Below, piece after piece: positions 19,330-29,620 of a stretch of DNA of 64,000 bases. The stretch covers positions 64,649,053-64,713,052 of the forward strand of contig CM060732.1 in assembly GCA_030704615.1 (NCBI GenBank), given 5' to 3'. Numbering within the stretch: position 1 is the first letter of the stretch; each line of letters begins with the position of its first letter. The notes beneath the pieces were generated by a model. It searched no databases. It was not told the DNA's origin and saw only the letters and a list, made by a program, of their open reading frames with translations. The translations under genes were made by a program, and so were the position numbers. The stretch is from Takakia lepidozioides (taxonomy: Eukaryota > Streptophyta > Takakiopsida > Takakiales > Takakiaceae).

Positions 19330-19683
19330 TCATAAGTTGTTCCATGTCACAGACTCTCCATGTCATGACGACATGTGATGATCTGGCAGAATACATTAGA
19401 GTGGCAGTCATGAAGTCATATGTCCGTCTAGCAATATGCACACGTCATTCACGTATGGGCATGACCCTGACTGGTAGTCATATCCACCATGGCAATATTC
19501 CTGGTCAAAGGGTGTTTGACCTGTGTTGCGCAAAGTTCGGAGTCATACAGTCGCATAACCGGCTTCGTCGTGATCTATGTTATGACTTCAAAAGGCATTT
19601 ACGACTGCAAATGGCATTTCTGCCACAAATTGGTCGTGACTGCGCACCCATGGGAGTCATAAAAGCCGCAATCTGTTGTAGTG
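19330..19683 (-). mobile_element. CACTA element A, left terminal region (inverted)
   Basis: On the minus strand the end reads CACTACAACAGATTGCGGCT from 19683. The right end of A at 37654 reads CACTACAACAAAAAACGGCT. The terminal 350 bp are filled with short subterminal motifs of the AGTCAT/ATGACT type and ACGAC variants, the usual transposase-binding array of CACTA elements. The three flanking bases at 19684-19686 are CAC, complement of the GTG that follows the right end, so the target duplication matches once the inversion is undone. Confidence 0.85.
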
Positions 19684-20754
19684 CACACAACAAATGAGAC
19701 TATTTCTCATGTTATGGGCTCACCACTCAACCTGTTCAAGGCAGTTTCTTCACCGCCACCAAAGCCAAACACAATAGGCTCATTGTTTGGGCTTTCAGAA
19801 ATGGAGGGGGATGATGACATGGAGGGTTGGTCTGAAGGTGAACTCAATCCATCCCCCCATATTGTTGAGGCAACTGCAAAGTGTTCATCCGTTTTGTTGT
19901 CCCCTACACCAGTAGCACTTCCAGCATATGTACTACCCTCTCAATATGCCTGTGAGGTCTCCATGAATTTGCAGAGTGCCCCACAGAAAGGTGTGTCTTT
20001 TGTACATGATAATCATGTACAAGTTGTTGGTAATTGCCCTTCGGCAACTGAGAGGCAGAAACACATCCTTATACTTGACTTGAATGGATTGTTATGTGAG
20101 AGCAGACTACGAACAAGGGAACACCTAGAGCCCACTGTCACCTCCAGACCTGGGTGTCAGGAGTTTCTGGACCGATGCCTTCAGATTTTTGATGTAGGTG
20201 TATGGTCTTCCATGTCATTGAGTAATGTCCTTCCAGTTGTGAAAGCATTGTTTCCTGGGAAGCAACCAAAGATGGTGCTTCACCAAGACTATTGTGACCA
20301 ACCTGTGGGAATGGTGGACCCTCTCAATCCTTCTAAAACTGTCATGTACAAGAACTTATGTAAGTTTTGGAAGGACTACAGCCATTACAATCCAACCAAT
20401 ACTTTGCTGGTGGACGATTCCCCACTCACTTGCTTACCCAACCCTGCAAATAATTGCATCTTCCCGTATCCATGGAAGTTGAGGGATCAGCCAAACTGCA
20501 AGAGGCTTATGAAAGAATTACTGCCTTGGTTAGAGGGTGTATCCAAGGCTGCACACATCCCTGAGTATGTGTCAGGGCACCCATATAGATATGGGCAGCC
20601 CAACTACTTGTTCAATACTGCAGCCATGGGTAGTGGATCACAACAATCTGCAAAGGCATCCGAACCAGGGCTTCCTGCTGCCAGAGTTCCAACGACTTTG
20701 CCTCCCGATGCAACAACAAAGCATAATCAAAGAAATGTGAGAGCAAAAGATTAA
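19684..20754 (+). CDS. FCP1-like HAD-fold protein of element B, main part
   Basis: Plus-strand frame that begins exactly at the end of element A and continues, in frame, the N-terminal piece on the other side of A (37655-37930, minus strand). The first 120 residues are linker (acidic MEGDDDMEGW). Then the FCP1/HAD fold: ILILDLNGLLCE (first Asp codon near 20077), FDVGVWSSMSLSNVLPVV, and NTLLVDDSPLTC, ending with AAHIPEYVSGHPYRYGQ and a basic tail. The nucleophile Asp and the DD pair are kept; the motif I second Asp is Asn. FCP1-type enzymes dephosphorylate the pol II CTD; activity here is uncertain. An exon donor (GTGAGA) near 20738 may link it to the next exons. The frame is intact. Confidence 0.8.
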   Translation, partial: HTTNETISHVMGSPLNLFKAVSSPPPKPNTIGSLFGLSEMEGDDDMEGWSEGELNPSPHIVEATAKCSSVLLSPTPVALPAYVLPSQYACEVSMNLQSAPQKGVSFVHDNHVQVVGNCPSATERQKHILILDLNGLLCESRLRTREHLEPTVTSRPGCQEFLDRCLQIFDVGVWSSMSLSNVLPVVKALFPGKQPKMVLHQDYCDQPVGMVDPLNPSKTVMYKNLCKFWKDYSHYNPTNTLLVDDSPLTCLPNPANNCIFPYPWKLRDQPNCKRLMKELLPWLEGVSKAAHIPEYVSGHPYRYGQPNYLFNTAAMGSGSQQSAKASEPGLPAARVPTTLPPDATTKHNQRNVRAKD

Positions 20755-20855
20755 ATGCTTGGGCGCGTGGGTGGATTTGTATTGTTAATGCTACTTCACA
20801 ATGTGTGTCATTCGTGCTATTCTCATTTTTTGATCATGTGTCATTCAATATGCAG

Positions 20856-20972
20856 ATGGTGAAACCAGTGAAGCGTTCAATGGGCAGGGAAAGCACAATA
20901 TGTGCTATCAATCAGACTACAACCACAGTGGATGTAATTGAACCATGGGGTGACCAACAAAATCCGCACAGT
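20856..20972 (+). CDS. basic exon after FCP1-like (element B)
   Basis: Bounded by an acceptor (ATATGCAG) and a consensus donor (GTAAGT). It encodes VKPVKRSMGRES and then a polar stretch. Element A has an equivalent exon at 36223-36314 with the same phase and a similarly basic composition (RPPKSKGS), also followed by GTAAGT and by the VGD/IGD-domain exon. It is probably an internal exon of the FCP1-like transcript. Confidence 0.5.
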
Positions 20973-21333
20973 GTAAGTACTTCCTTTGTCCTCTTTTGTT
21001 TCCTTGTCTGATGCTAGATCAATACACCCCCTATGTATCGTTGTGTAGCTGCAGGATTGACAACCTACAAAGGTAGTTTTGTGACATCGTCCTACCACAT
21101 CCATGTTGACCATGCAGAACCTGCTATCAACTAGGTATGGCACCGTTCCACCTTTGATCATGTCAGCATGGAGTATAGAGACAGGCAAATGCAATTCAGA
21201 ATTGGAAGTACTGCAATAGGTAGGGTTGGGGTGTTTGCTGGAAGAACGAGGATGCATTTTGTAGGAGTGCCAAGCTGTCAGTCTCTGTTCTCCAGGGTTC
21301 ATTTCTGATATAGGAATCTGGTTTTTGTTGCAG

Positions 21334-21584
21334 TTTCAGATCGGCGACAAGGTGTTATTGTTTGATCCTTGTGCACCAAAAGAAGGGCAGGTGTGGGATA
21401 TATTGCTGGATTTCTGAAAGCAAATGTGCCAGACAACTATTACCGTATCCATGTGAAATCGGTCATGATTTCAGAGGTTGTGTTGCCGTACCCGGACTAC
21501 TCTGTTACCCCTAATCATACCACATTGGGTGACACGCAGGGAAGTGCCACCTTATGGTCTGAAAAGTTTATTAAACACGCGTGA
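21334..21584 (+). pseudogene. IGD-domain exon of element B, frameshifted
   Basis: After acceptor TTGTTGCAG it reads FQIGDKVLLFDPCAPKEG, then the frame must shift by one base near 21388 to continue AGFLKANVPDNYYRIHVKSV, LPYPDYSVTPNHTTLGDTQG and TLWSEKFIKHA to a TGA. The copy in element A (36463-36744) aligns throughout: FVVGDHVKLID, HIDDVRIPNAPLPYH, HHTELGDTVGYITVWSDKLV. The opening resembles SH3-like barrel domains found in some integrase tails; that is a guess from a short motif. Confidence 0.6.
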
Positions 21585-22550
21585 TATTGAAGATGCTACA
21601 AGTTTAGTTTAGTTTTCTTTATGGATTGAAGGTTGCTGAGACAGGTGAACAAAACTGCTCTTCTGACATGAACAATATTTTTGAATTGATGCTCTTGCTA
21701 TTCTCATGTATGATCACAAGATCCCCTTGTTCAAAGGCAACTTCATTTTCCCACATCAAGCCAAATTAAACTTGTGTAGACATGAATGTGGTATTTTGCT
21801 GGTTGTTTGCTATATTTAATATTAATAACATTACTACTGGTCAATGTGGTTCATAATACAATTATTATCCATGTTTTAAATAAGCTTTTGTTTAAATGAA
21901 ACAAAATAAATCAAAATTCTAAAACAATAATATATTACATATTAAATCAAGCAGCCAATGGCTTTTGGGGTGCTATCCCATTTATTATAAGAATAATAAT
22001 AATAATAATATGACTATTCATTTTGGCATTTGTCAACAAATAATAATTGTTTACTTTTCATCCAATAGGAACAAAACAGTGGATGTGACAGTATTCACAC
22101 TAGTGTCATTGCGATCACACCACGACTTGAACCTGGTGATAAATCTGTGTGAGAGAGTCCGTAAGAAGAGCCCTTAATATCTATTATTTATTTAATAATT
22201 CTGATGGACTCTATTACGTGGCATTCCCTTTGACATACATGTGGCAAACATGGTGGCGCCGAGGTGTAATAAGTACCGTAGAAAGACCATTAAGATTACT
22301 TAGTCAAAATAGTAGTTGAACTAACCAGTCAAAACGACCGTCAAAATATCCGTCAAAAGAGCCACCTAAGCCTACTGCCACATCAGGTGCAAGTTTGGTG
22401 TGAGATGGTTTTTTTCACAGGACCAAGAAAGTTCACATGTGGTGCAAAGGACTAGGTTAACCTAACACCAAGGGGGGGTGTAAACTTGCGCTTTTTTCAC
22501 ACCAAAATGTGTGAGAAGAGCCATTAAAAAAACCAGTTTCTGTACTAGTG
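21585..22550 (-). mobile_element. CACTA element B, left terminal region (inverted)
   Basis: Non-coding, AT-rich, with an (AAT)n run at about 21990-22009. The last 20 bases on the minus strand read CACTAGTACAGAAACTGGTT; the right end of B at 48751 reads CACTACTATAGAAACCGGTT. Both ends share a GGCTCTTCT(C/T)ACAC block further in. Repeated GTCAAAA/CCGTCAAAA and GTGTGAGA units form the subterminal array. The flanking three bases 22551-22553 are CAT, complement of the ATG after the right end. Confidence 0.85.
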
Positions 22551-22656
22551 CATCTGTGTCGAGTCTGATTGTGAGAGACGACAAACAGGACGGAGCTGTG
22601 TTTGCTTTCTTATAGTGTCGAGTCTGATCATGAGAGACGTCGAATAGGGCGGAGCT

Positions 22657-23280
22657 ATGTTTGTTGGGGTCGAGTTTGATCATGAGAGACGACGAGCGGA
22701 GTTGGTGGGATTCAACCCGGTGTTGGAGTTCTTCCAGGAATTGCGGAGGAACTACCAAGGTGTACGGACAGAGAAGCTGCGAAGTTTGCAAGACTTCCAG
22801 CGCAAACCCAGTGAGAGCTTGCGAGAGGCCTACACTCGTATGAGGCGCTTGATAAGTGTGATCCAAGGGGTTACTGAAGCTCAGGCAATCCAGTTCTGGT
22901 ATGGAATTTTGGACAAGGAGCTCAGGAGAAGGGTACGGGATGCAACCCTGTTACAAGCAGCCCAACCCACATTAGCAGATGTGTTTCTGCTGGCTGAGCG
23001 GATTGAGCTCAACATGGTGGAGGAGCGAGTTGTTACCATTGGGTTTGGCAAGGACATGCCTGCATGAGGCGCAGCTGCCAGCCCACAGGCACAAGGGACT
23101 GCCCAACAGCGTGGTCAGGGGGGCAAGGTTTCCCAACCCAAGTTCCATGGAGCTTACAGGGGACCTCAGGTGCAGAGGCCCGTGGCATCTTTTGCAGGCC
23201 AACAGCAACCAGGGGTGATATGTTGGACATGTGGAGGACCCCATGTCACTTACAGTGCTTCAAGATTTTGCAGAGTATTT
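22657..23280 (+). pseudogene. gag-like fragment of a second retroelement family
   Basis: Reads LEFFQELRRNYQGVRTEKLR, ESLREAYTRMRRLISVIQG and AIQFWYGILDKELRRRVRDA, typical of plant gypsy Gag capsid helices but unlike the neighbouring Gag. A stop near 23065 and frame changes lead to CWTCGGPHVTY, a broken zinc knuckle. Position 23243-23275 matches the repeat unit of the 54.4-54.9 kb satellite. The fragment is cut at 23292 by the LTR of the next element, which therefore inserted later. Confidence 0.6.
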
Positions 23281-23291
23281 TTCATTTCAGC

Positions 23292-23894
23292 TGTCACGAA
23301 CATGGCCCAGAAGAACTTACCAGGAGTAAATACCATAAGTTATCAAGTTACCATGTTACCAAAAGTTACCGTGATCTACCATGAGCTACCATGATTTATC
23401 ATAAGTTACCATTAGTTATCAAGTTATCGGGAGTTTACCAAATTACCGAAAATAACTTGGGAAACTGCTCAGGAAGCTTCCTTTGGAGGAAACTTCTCCA
23501 TCAAGATACCTCCTTTGTGTAAGGAAACTTCTCCATCAAGAAATCTCCTTTGGGGAAGCCTCTTAGGGAACCTCCTAGTAGTCAGTATATATAGGAGGCG
23601 AGACTGGACACTCTTCAGTCTCGCCAACACAATTTCAAGCTACTCTTGTTTCCAGTCCCAGTACTCCAGTCCAGCTTCCAGTACTCTAGTCTAGTATCTA
23701 GTACTCCAGTCCAGTTTCCAGCATTCCAATATCCAAGTCAAGTTCCAGTATCTTGTACTCTTGTCCATTGTTATAAAGATCATCTTGATTCATACCCATC
23801 ATGCACTCGGCCACGCCGACCTTGACTTCTTGTCTAGTCTTGTACCTCTAGTCTGATCTCTTGTTTGTGTTCAGTCATGCTCTCGTCCCTGACA
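23292..23894 (+). repeat. Ty3/gypsy LTR, copy 2
   Basis: Homologous to the LTR at 16873-17522: same TGTCA start and TGACA end, same TTACC/TTATC-rich start, same TATATATAGGAGGCGAGACT block. About 47 bp shorter, mostly through loss in the TTTAACCTTGAAAATTTC region. It is followed by the same TTTGGCGAGACTAAAG string. Confidence 0.75.
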
Positions 23895-23931
23895 GTTTGG
23901 CGAGACTAAAGTTTGTTCCTTAGTTAGTTAA

Positions 23932-24964
23932 GATGGAAGCACATTTGCGGAAATGGTCGCCACATTGCAGAGTCTTCAGCTCCAGATGTAAGAACTTCGT
24001 ACCTCTACCGCCCAATTACAAATTCAAGATCTTGGCAACGCTCTCCACAATTTGCAACAACAAATTTCAGAGTTAAAGGAGTCGAACAATGGATCTTCAA
24101 CCATACGAGTCTCTATTGCAACAGATCCTACTGCAACGGTTCATCTTCAACAGATTACGAGAGAACCAAAGATCAGCATGCCCGAGAAATTTTATGGGGC
24201 AAGATCACGATTTCGCGGTTTTGTTCAACAAATACGACTGTTCCTACGACTACATCCACAACGCTACCCCGATGAAGGTATTCAAGTGGGATTCCTGGGC
24301 ACCCTTTTATCAGACACTGCCCTATCTTGGTTTGCACCGCTATTAGAAAAAAATTCGTATTTCCTATACAATTTTGAAGCATTCATGTCCGAGTTCACTG
24401 CAACGTTTGGAGAAAATGATAGGGAGAGAGTTGCAGAGACAAAGATGCGAAATCTTCGACAAGGAGTACGTCCTGTTTCCGTTTATGCTGCCGAATTTCG
24501 ACAACTTGCGTGCGACCTCGACTGGAATGAGAAAAGCCTCATTAGTCAGTTTCGATGTAGGCTAAAGGAGGATGTAAAATATTTATTGCTAACAATGCCA
24601 AACATGAGCACACCGAGCGAATTCATCACCCAAGTCATTGTATGCGATAATCGTTTGTTTGAAAGACGTCAAGAGAAGCGATCTGGATGGTCGACGACGC
24701 ATCATGACGCTGGCTACACCGGCACGAAACACAACGATCTATCAGACATCCGGTAGTGATCATATGCAAATTGATGTTGTCCGATTCAAGCCATTGACGC
24801 CACAAGAAAAACAAAGACGACGCTCGAATGGATTATGTCTCTATTGCGGAGAAGAAGACCACATAGCATTAAACTGCCCCAACAAGAGACGATTCAAAGC
24901 TCGGGGCGCAACTCAAGTGTTCGATACGAGGAGATCGGAAAACGAAGATGTCCAGTCACAGTAG
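23932..24964 (+). pseudogene. gag: Ty3/gypsy Gag, copy 2, frameshifted
   Basis: Same family as the Gag at 17.6-18.6 kb and better preserved: one frame covers 24052-24756 (ISMPEKFYGARSRFRGFVQQ, CDLDWNEKSLISQFRCRLKE). A frameshift near 24700 moves to the frame with RFKPLTPQEKQRRRSNGLCL and an intact C-x2-C-x4-H-x4-C zinc knuckle (CLYCGEEDHIALNC). Homology with copy 1 ends at about 25015, where this copy abuts a minus-strand integrase fragment. Confidence 0.8.
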
Positions 24965-25009
24965 GGACCATGCGGCTGGACACCACAAATTCCTCACCAA
25001 AAAAAGGTC

Positions 25010-25410
25010 TCTTTCTGTTTTTGAGCTTCTACGAGGTGGAATGTAAGCTCCTTGTGAATCGTAGCAAGGTTTTCTGCAATAGGGCTTCAAATAGTCTTCA
25101 TGGGGAAAGGGTTTGCTCGATGATGATGACCATAATTGGAGAAAAATGGAGTTTAATTGGTCGAAGAATGTATAGTGTTGTTGTAGGCAAACTCAGCTAA
25201 TGGCAGAAGGTCTGTCCAATTATCTTGGTGATAATTTATCGTACAACGAAGATACATCTCCAAAATCTGGTTTACACGTTCGGTTTGACCATCAGTCTAT
25301 AGATGATTAACTGTAGAGAGGTTGATCTTAGTATCCAATATGTGAAATAATCCCCTCCAAAAATTTGATATGAATTGTGGTCCTCGATCAGATACAATGT
25401 CCTTCGTACA
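25010..25410 (-). pseudogene. Ty3/gypsy integrase, C-terminal half, inverted
   Basis: On the minus strand this reads TKDIVSDRGPQFISNFWRGL then INLSTVNHL, a stop, and [16 protein letters not shown] onward, the second half of the integrase core with its conserved SDRG and ERVNQ motifs. It starts where the plus-strand half at 18.69-19.15 kb stops. No overlap and almost no gap exists between the halves, as expected for one domain cut by an inversion breakpoint. Confidence 0.8.
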
Positions 25411-25951
25411 CATCCACATCAACCAACTCCTCATCATTGGACTCTGAATCTCCATCGCAACTGTCCTCCGTGGGACATAGATGTGCTTCCTCAGATCGCA
25501 TGTCTCTGTAAAGTGAAGCAACCTCTTCAGGTGTCACTTGGATGGTCTGGCCCACCCTGTCACTAGCAACATTGGTCTCTTCAATGTGATTGGGGGATAA
25601 GAGGCCTGATACACTTGCAATATCATCGTTGCAAATGCTCACATCAGAAACAGCCCTGCGTGACCTGGGGTTTTTTTCCAGCACCACGTTCCATCTCGGT
25701 TCATTCACACACTCAGAGAAAAAAACTTGCTCGACCTGTGATGGGAGCACAAAAGGCTGTTCAAGTGGAGGCAACAAGTGGGAGAAATTCACCAATGTGA
25801 AGCCAGACTCATCCTGCTTCATTGACACAGGCTGAGAGCCCACACGTCGTGCACGTACCCATGAACACAATAGCACCGTGGTGTTTGTGGAGCCATAATC
25901 CAATTCTAAAATCTCCTTTATGACACCCATATACCGTACGCTTTCCACCAC
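25410..25951 (-). CDS. element A transposase, DUF4216 segment
   Basis: Reads LELDYGSTNTTVLLCSWVRA, GFTLVNFSHLLPPLEQPFVL, PSQVEQVFFSECVNEPRWNV and VLEKNPRSRRAVSDV, the DUF4216 pattern that ends TNP2-type CACTA transposase genes, followed by an acidic tail (DSCDGDSESNDEELVDVDV). The frame runs to the inversion breakpoint; its natural end now lies at 19152-19245. The equivalent in element B is at 45354-45644. Confidence 0.75.
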
Positions 25952-26402
25952 CTGCTCACGGTCAATGCAAGTACTGTCATGCTGGAAAACAGTAGAGACC
26001 CCGAGTCATATGTCACAAAGGGCTGTTGAGTCCATCTGAGTAACCCTGAAGTGGTTTCCATAAGCCGACATGCTCTTGTATGATGTTGCGATTACTGATG
26101 GGGGTTTGGACATGTCCAACAATTCCTTGCAGGCTGAATCAGTAGCATGGTTGGCAACACTTGACACATGCTGGCGGACTGCTTTTACCAGCCATTCTGC
26201 AAAGTGAGGGAGAGCACGGATCTTGTTCTGGTTAGTAGCATTTCAGTCTCCAACCTGCATTTCTCCACCTCATAGGACCTGCCAACACACGCACAACCAC
26301 AGAAATTTATCTAGTGCAACCCCTGCAGCCGATGGAAGAACTACTGCACACACACCTATACAAAGCATACCCATGCATAGCAGGTACCAGAACGTTTGCC
26401 AC
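25952..26402 (-). other. intron-like gap in element A transposase
   Basis: Weakly coding sequence between the DUF4218 and DUF4216 segments. Element B has an intron plus two short exons in the equivalent place (44.85-45.35 kb). I cannot place splice sites here with confidence. Confidence 0.3.
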
Positions 26403-27067
26403 TTACCCCAACATAATGCTCAAACTGGGATGGTTGTGAATGACGTAGTCGTGGACAAGCTGCAACAATTCGAGGGTCAACCTCCGTGGTTGACCAACTC
26501 CTTCCAATACCCCCGCACACTGATTCCTCCTCTCCTGCATCCCACACTCTCCGCCTAGTAGCATCAACAGAAGACAAGTACTCTGTACAAAATCAAACAC
26601 GTAGCCCTCCGCCATACTGCCCTTAGGCTTCGCCAAGTTTCGCACATACCCTTTAAAATCCTTCATTGCTCTCTCCACCGGGTACATCCACCGAGAAGCT
26701 ATAGGTCCACACAAATCCACCTCATCCACCAAGTGGATAAGTAAATGTGTCATAACATCAAAAAATGAGGTGGGAACTCTTTCTCTAGAAGACAAAGAGT
26801 CACTGCCACCACCTTCTTCAATTCCTCATGCTCGGTGGGATCAATGAATTTTGCACAAAGCTTGCGAAACACACGGGACACTCTTAGTATGGCATTGCGA
26901 ACCCCAGGCGCCATCAACCCACATAGAGCAAGTGGGAGGATCTGTTGCATTAGCATGTGATAATCATGTGACTTCAATTGGCTCAACTTTTGTTTGACCA
27001 CATGTTTTTTGAAAGCAGAGGCATAGCCGGTGGGTACTTTCAGATTCGTGATAATCTCCAGGAACAC
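26403..27067 (-). pseudogene. element A transposase, DUF4218 segment, frameshifted
   Basis: Contains LSQLKSHDYHMLMQQILPLA, SRVFRKLCAKFIDPTEHEEL, then after a one-base shift near 26770 FFDVMTHLLIHLVDEVDLCG, ASRWMYPVERAMKDFKGYVR and GSMAEGYVFDF. This is the DUF4218 domain downstream of the TNP2 core. Another shift is needed near 26580 (TRRRVWDAGEEES). A second shift joins it to the segment upstream near 27050. It matches element B at 44.17-44.85 kb block by block. The gene is disabled unless these are undetected introns. Confidence 0.75.
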
Positions 27068-27598
27068 CGCTGCTCTGGTTTTGTGAGCACATATGGCGCA
27101 TCAGGCATTACCAATGTATCCACTCTGGTGGGATGGCGTCGTAACCAAAGAGGCTTTCGAATGCCCTGCAATTCCATATCGCGGCGAACTTGCATCGTGT
27201 CCTTCTCGCCGAAAATAGTCTTGATTATGTTCTCCGTCACGTTCTTCTCGCAATGCATGGTATCAAAAGTGTGGCGGATGATAAGATGCTGCACCATGTG
27301 GTCTAACAAATTAGGCACATTGCAATGCAGTCATGAATGATGTTTACAGCACAGGTTCAGTAAACAAACAATCATGCACAATGAAAAACCAATGCACTGT
27401 TTTGTTCCCAAAACACATGTGTGGTAATCGCACCTCCCAGTAAGGCAAGTCAAACAGAATGGACAATCGTTTTACGCCATGGAGCTTGGAGGGATCGTTC
27501 TGTGCGCCTACAGTCCCACCATCATCAATCCATTGTTTGTAATGTCGTGCACGCTCCTTGATTTCGGTGGCTGTCACTGTATGTGGAGCAGGTCTCAT
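27040..27598 (-). CDS. element A transposase, middle exons
   Basis: Two segments. The first (27598-27420) has KERARHYKQWIDDGGTVGAQ and KLHGVKRLSILFDLPYWE and ends at a donor-like GTGCGA. The second (27318-27040) has QHLIIRHTFDTMHCEKNVTE and IIKTIFGEKDTMQVRRDM, equivalent to the DVMHxEKNV block of TNP2 transposases, whose acidic residue is thought to be part of the catalytic site. The short gap between is a plausible intron. Confidence 0.65.
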
Positions 27599-28932
27599 GT
27601 CTCGCGCCCCATTAAAAAGTCTGGATCTTCTATAGGCATGATTGTGGGAAGATAGCGTCGATGCCCCTGGAATATCAATTTCTTACAAGCTGGGGAATAT
27701 CTGGAATCGACTTGAGGTCCACATGCTGGACAAGCAGAGTACCCTTGGTGAACCTGACCTGATAACAAGCCATAGGCGGGGAAGTCATGTATGGACCACA
27801 TGAGGACTGCACGCATGTTAAAAGCCCGCTCTCCTTCAATGGCTGCCACATCCACGGCTGCAACTCCCACCCACAATGTCGTTAGCTCCTCCACTAGTGG
27901 TTGCAGGTAAACATCCACATTTTCACTTGTCACAGATTCCTTTCCAGAAATGAGGAGTGTTAACATGACAAAAAAATTCTTCGTTACCAACCATGGAGGT
28001 AGATTATAATTGAGCACCATGATGGGCCAGGTGGACCAAGAAGTGGATTTGGTGCCATAAGGATTGACCCCATCCAGTGCCAATCCAAGACGCAGATTTC
28101 TTGGATCTGAAGCAAAATCCGGCCATGTGTTGTCAATATGGCACCAAGCCTTACTGTCTGCAGCATGCCGGACCATGCCATCTGCACTTCTATGATTGTT
28201 GTGCCACTTCATGAGCTCTGCCAGCGTCTTAACTCGAAACATCCGTTTCAATCTAGGTATGAGAGGAAAGTATCGCAACACCTTCTTGGGCACCTTCCCA
28301 CGGCCGTCCATGTCGACGACTATGGCACTTGGGGCAATTAGCAGCCTTTTGAGGTCTCCACGAAACAATACACATCCACGCTCACAGGCATGGATCTGTT
28401 TGTATCCTAGACCCATCATGGCGATCATATTTTTGGCCTCATACTGCGATTTGGGCAAGGTGTTTTGTTTGGGCAAAATCTCCAGCCTCAACAATGAAAA
28501 TAACTCATCCACAAATGCGTTGGTACATCTGTGAGTGGCGCAAGAATTGAGCAGCATCAATGTGGCAGTCAATCGGTTGTGAACGCTCCCATCGTATAAG
28601 GGGATTTGGGACTCTCGCATGAGTTTTCCATGGTGAAGATCATTTGGCGCGCCTGCTTCTTCTCCGCCCATATTTTCCCCATCAGGCATTTCAGAGGGAT
28701 TTGCGCCATTCTCAACAGCCTCATCATTGTCCAAGTGAAGGGCATTTGGGGCAGGTGTGGGATTCTCCCGGAGGGTATCTGATATTTCAAATGCATCTTG
28801 CACAGCACGGGCAATCTGGCCCCGTAGCCCATTGCCGTCTTGTCCATCCAAATTGACGTCGTTTGCAACACTCTCTAGGCTACATTCAGCCTCCACTTCA
28901 GAGTCGGATGTAATGTAGCCCTGTGAACGCAA
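27595..28932 (-). CDS. element A TNP2-type transposase core (Transposase_21)
   Basis: An intact 445-codon frame. The acidic N-terminal third is followed by the Transposase_21 core: LRYFPLIPRLKRMF, TLAELMKWHNNHRSADGMVR, HAADSKAWCHIDNTWPDFAS, NLRLGLALDGVNPYGTKSTS, WSTWPIMVLNYNLPPWL, ILMWSIHDFPAYGLLS, ACPACGPQVDSRYSPACKK and FQGHRRYLP. These are the signature blocks of En/Spm-type transposases that cut CACTA ends. It faces away from the TNP1-like and FCP1-like genes of the same element. The copy in element B is at 42.5-43.9 kb. Confidence 0.9.
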   Translation of the reverse strand: MRSQGYITSDSEVEAECSLESVANDVNLDGQDGNGLRGQIARAVQDAFEISDTLRENPTPAPNALHLDNDEAVENGANPSEMPDGENMGGEEAGAPNDLHHGKLMRESQIPLYDGSVHNRLTATLMLLNSCATHRCTNAFVDELFSLLRLEILPKQNTLPKSQYEAKNMIAMMGLGYKQIHACERGCVLFRGDLKRLLIAPSAIVVDMDGRGKVPKKVLRYFPLIPRLKRMFRVKTLAELMKWHNNHRSADGMVRHAADSKAWCHIDNTWPDFASDPRNLRLGLALDGVNPYGTKSTSWSTWPIMVLNYNLPPWLVTKNFFVMLTLLISGKESVTSENVDVYLQPLVEELTTLWVGVAAVDVAAIEGERAFNMRAVLMWSIHDFPAYGLLSGQVHQGYSACPACGPQVDSRYSPACKKLIFQGHRRYLPTIMPIEDPDFLMGRET

Positions 28933-29620
28933 ATGAAATCATAAATTGGGATACGATGAACAGGCTTTTTTCAAAACTCCCAGATTATGAAATTTCATTT
29001 AAACACATGTAAGCAAACACTTTGTAGAATTGCACTAGTTCAATACAGGTGAATGCTACAAGTCTCCCCCGCACTTGCGAATCAGGAGACGAAATTGGTC
29101 GGCCACAGACTTCATTTCGAAGCAGCTTGTGGAGCTCACACAAACACAAATGAAAACTACTCTCATATAATACGGCAAAGTAGGAACACAGTTTTCATCG
29201 AAAAACAAAACAAACATACCCTCTGTGATAGAGGGAGACATCCCCACATACAGACAGCTATCTGCACAGACCAACAAAGTGAAAGCTCTCAACAAATATG
29301 CCCAAGTGGGCAGTGCGTTGAAGGCATGACACATGGCAACAAACTGCCAAAAGCCCAAAATGCATATTGCCTTCACATGGCAGTCAACAACGACCATGTA
29401 GTCATGACCCTGACTACATGACTCAGTACAACCAAGGAAAAACACCACGTAGTTGAAATGTCCATGATCCACGGTCATGAAGTCATGGACATGACTACTC
29501 TGACGCACTACATGACTCCATCACTACGACTCCATGACTCCAATACATCCAACGGAAGAACGACACGTAGTTCGGACTCCAGTCACTCCCACGACTGTCC
29601 AAAATGCGGACATGCGCGGG
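28933..29620 (-). other. first intron of element A transposase with ATGACT-rich block
   Basis: Between the N-terminal exon and the core. From 29390 to 29560 it carries about ten ATGACT/AGTCAT/CATGACT motifs, the same subterminal motif found at the ends of element A. It may be an internal transposase-binding cluster or the relic of a small nested CACTA derivative. No terminal CACTA(C)AACA end was found here. Confidence 0.45.

Noticed and set aside
29505-29530. A CACTA left end at the CACTAC strings in the element A intron
   Set aside because: The following bases do not match any terminus in the window and no partner end or 3-bp duplication was found.
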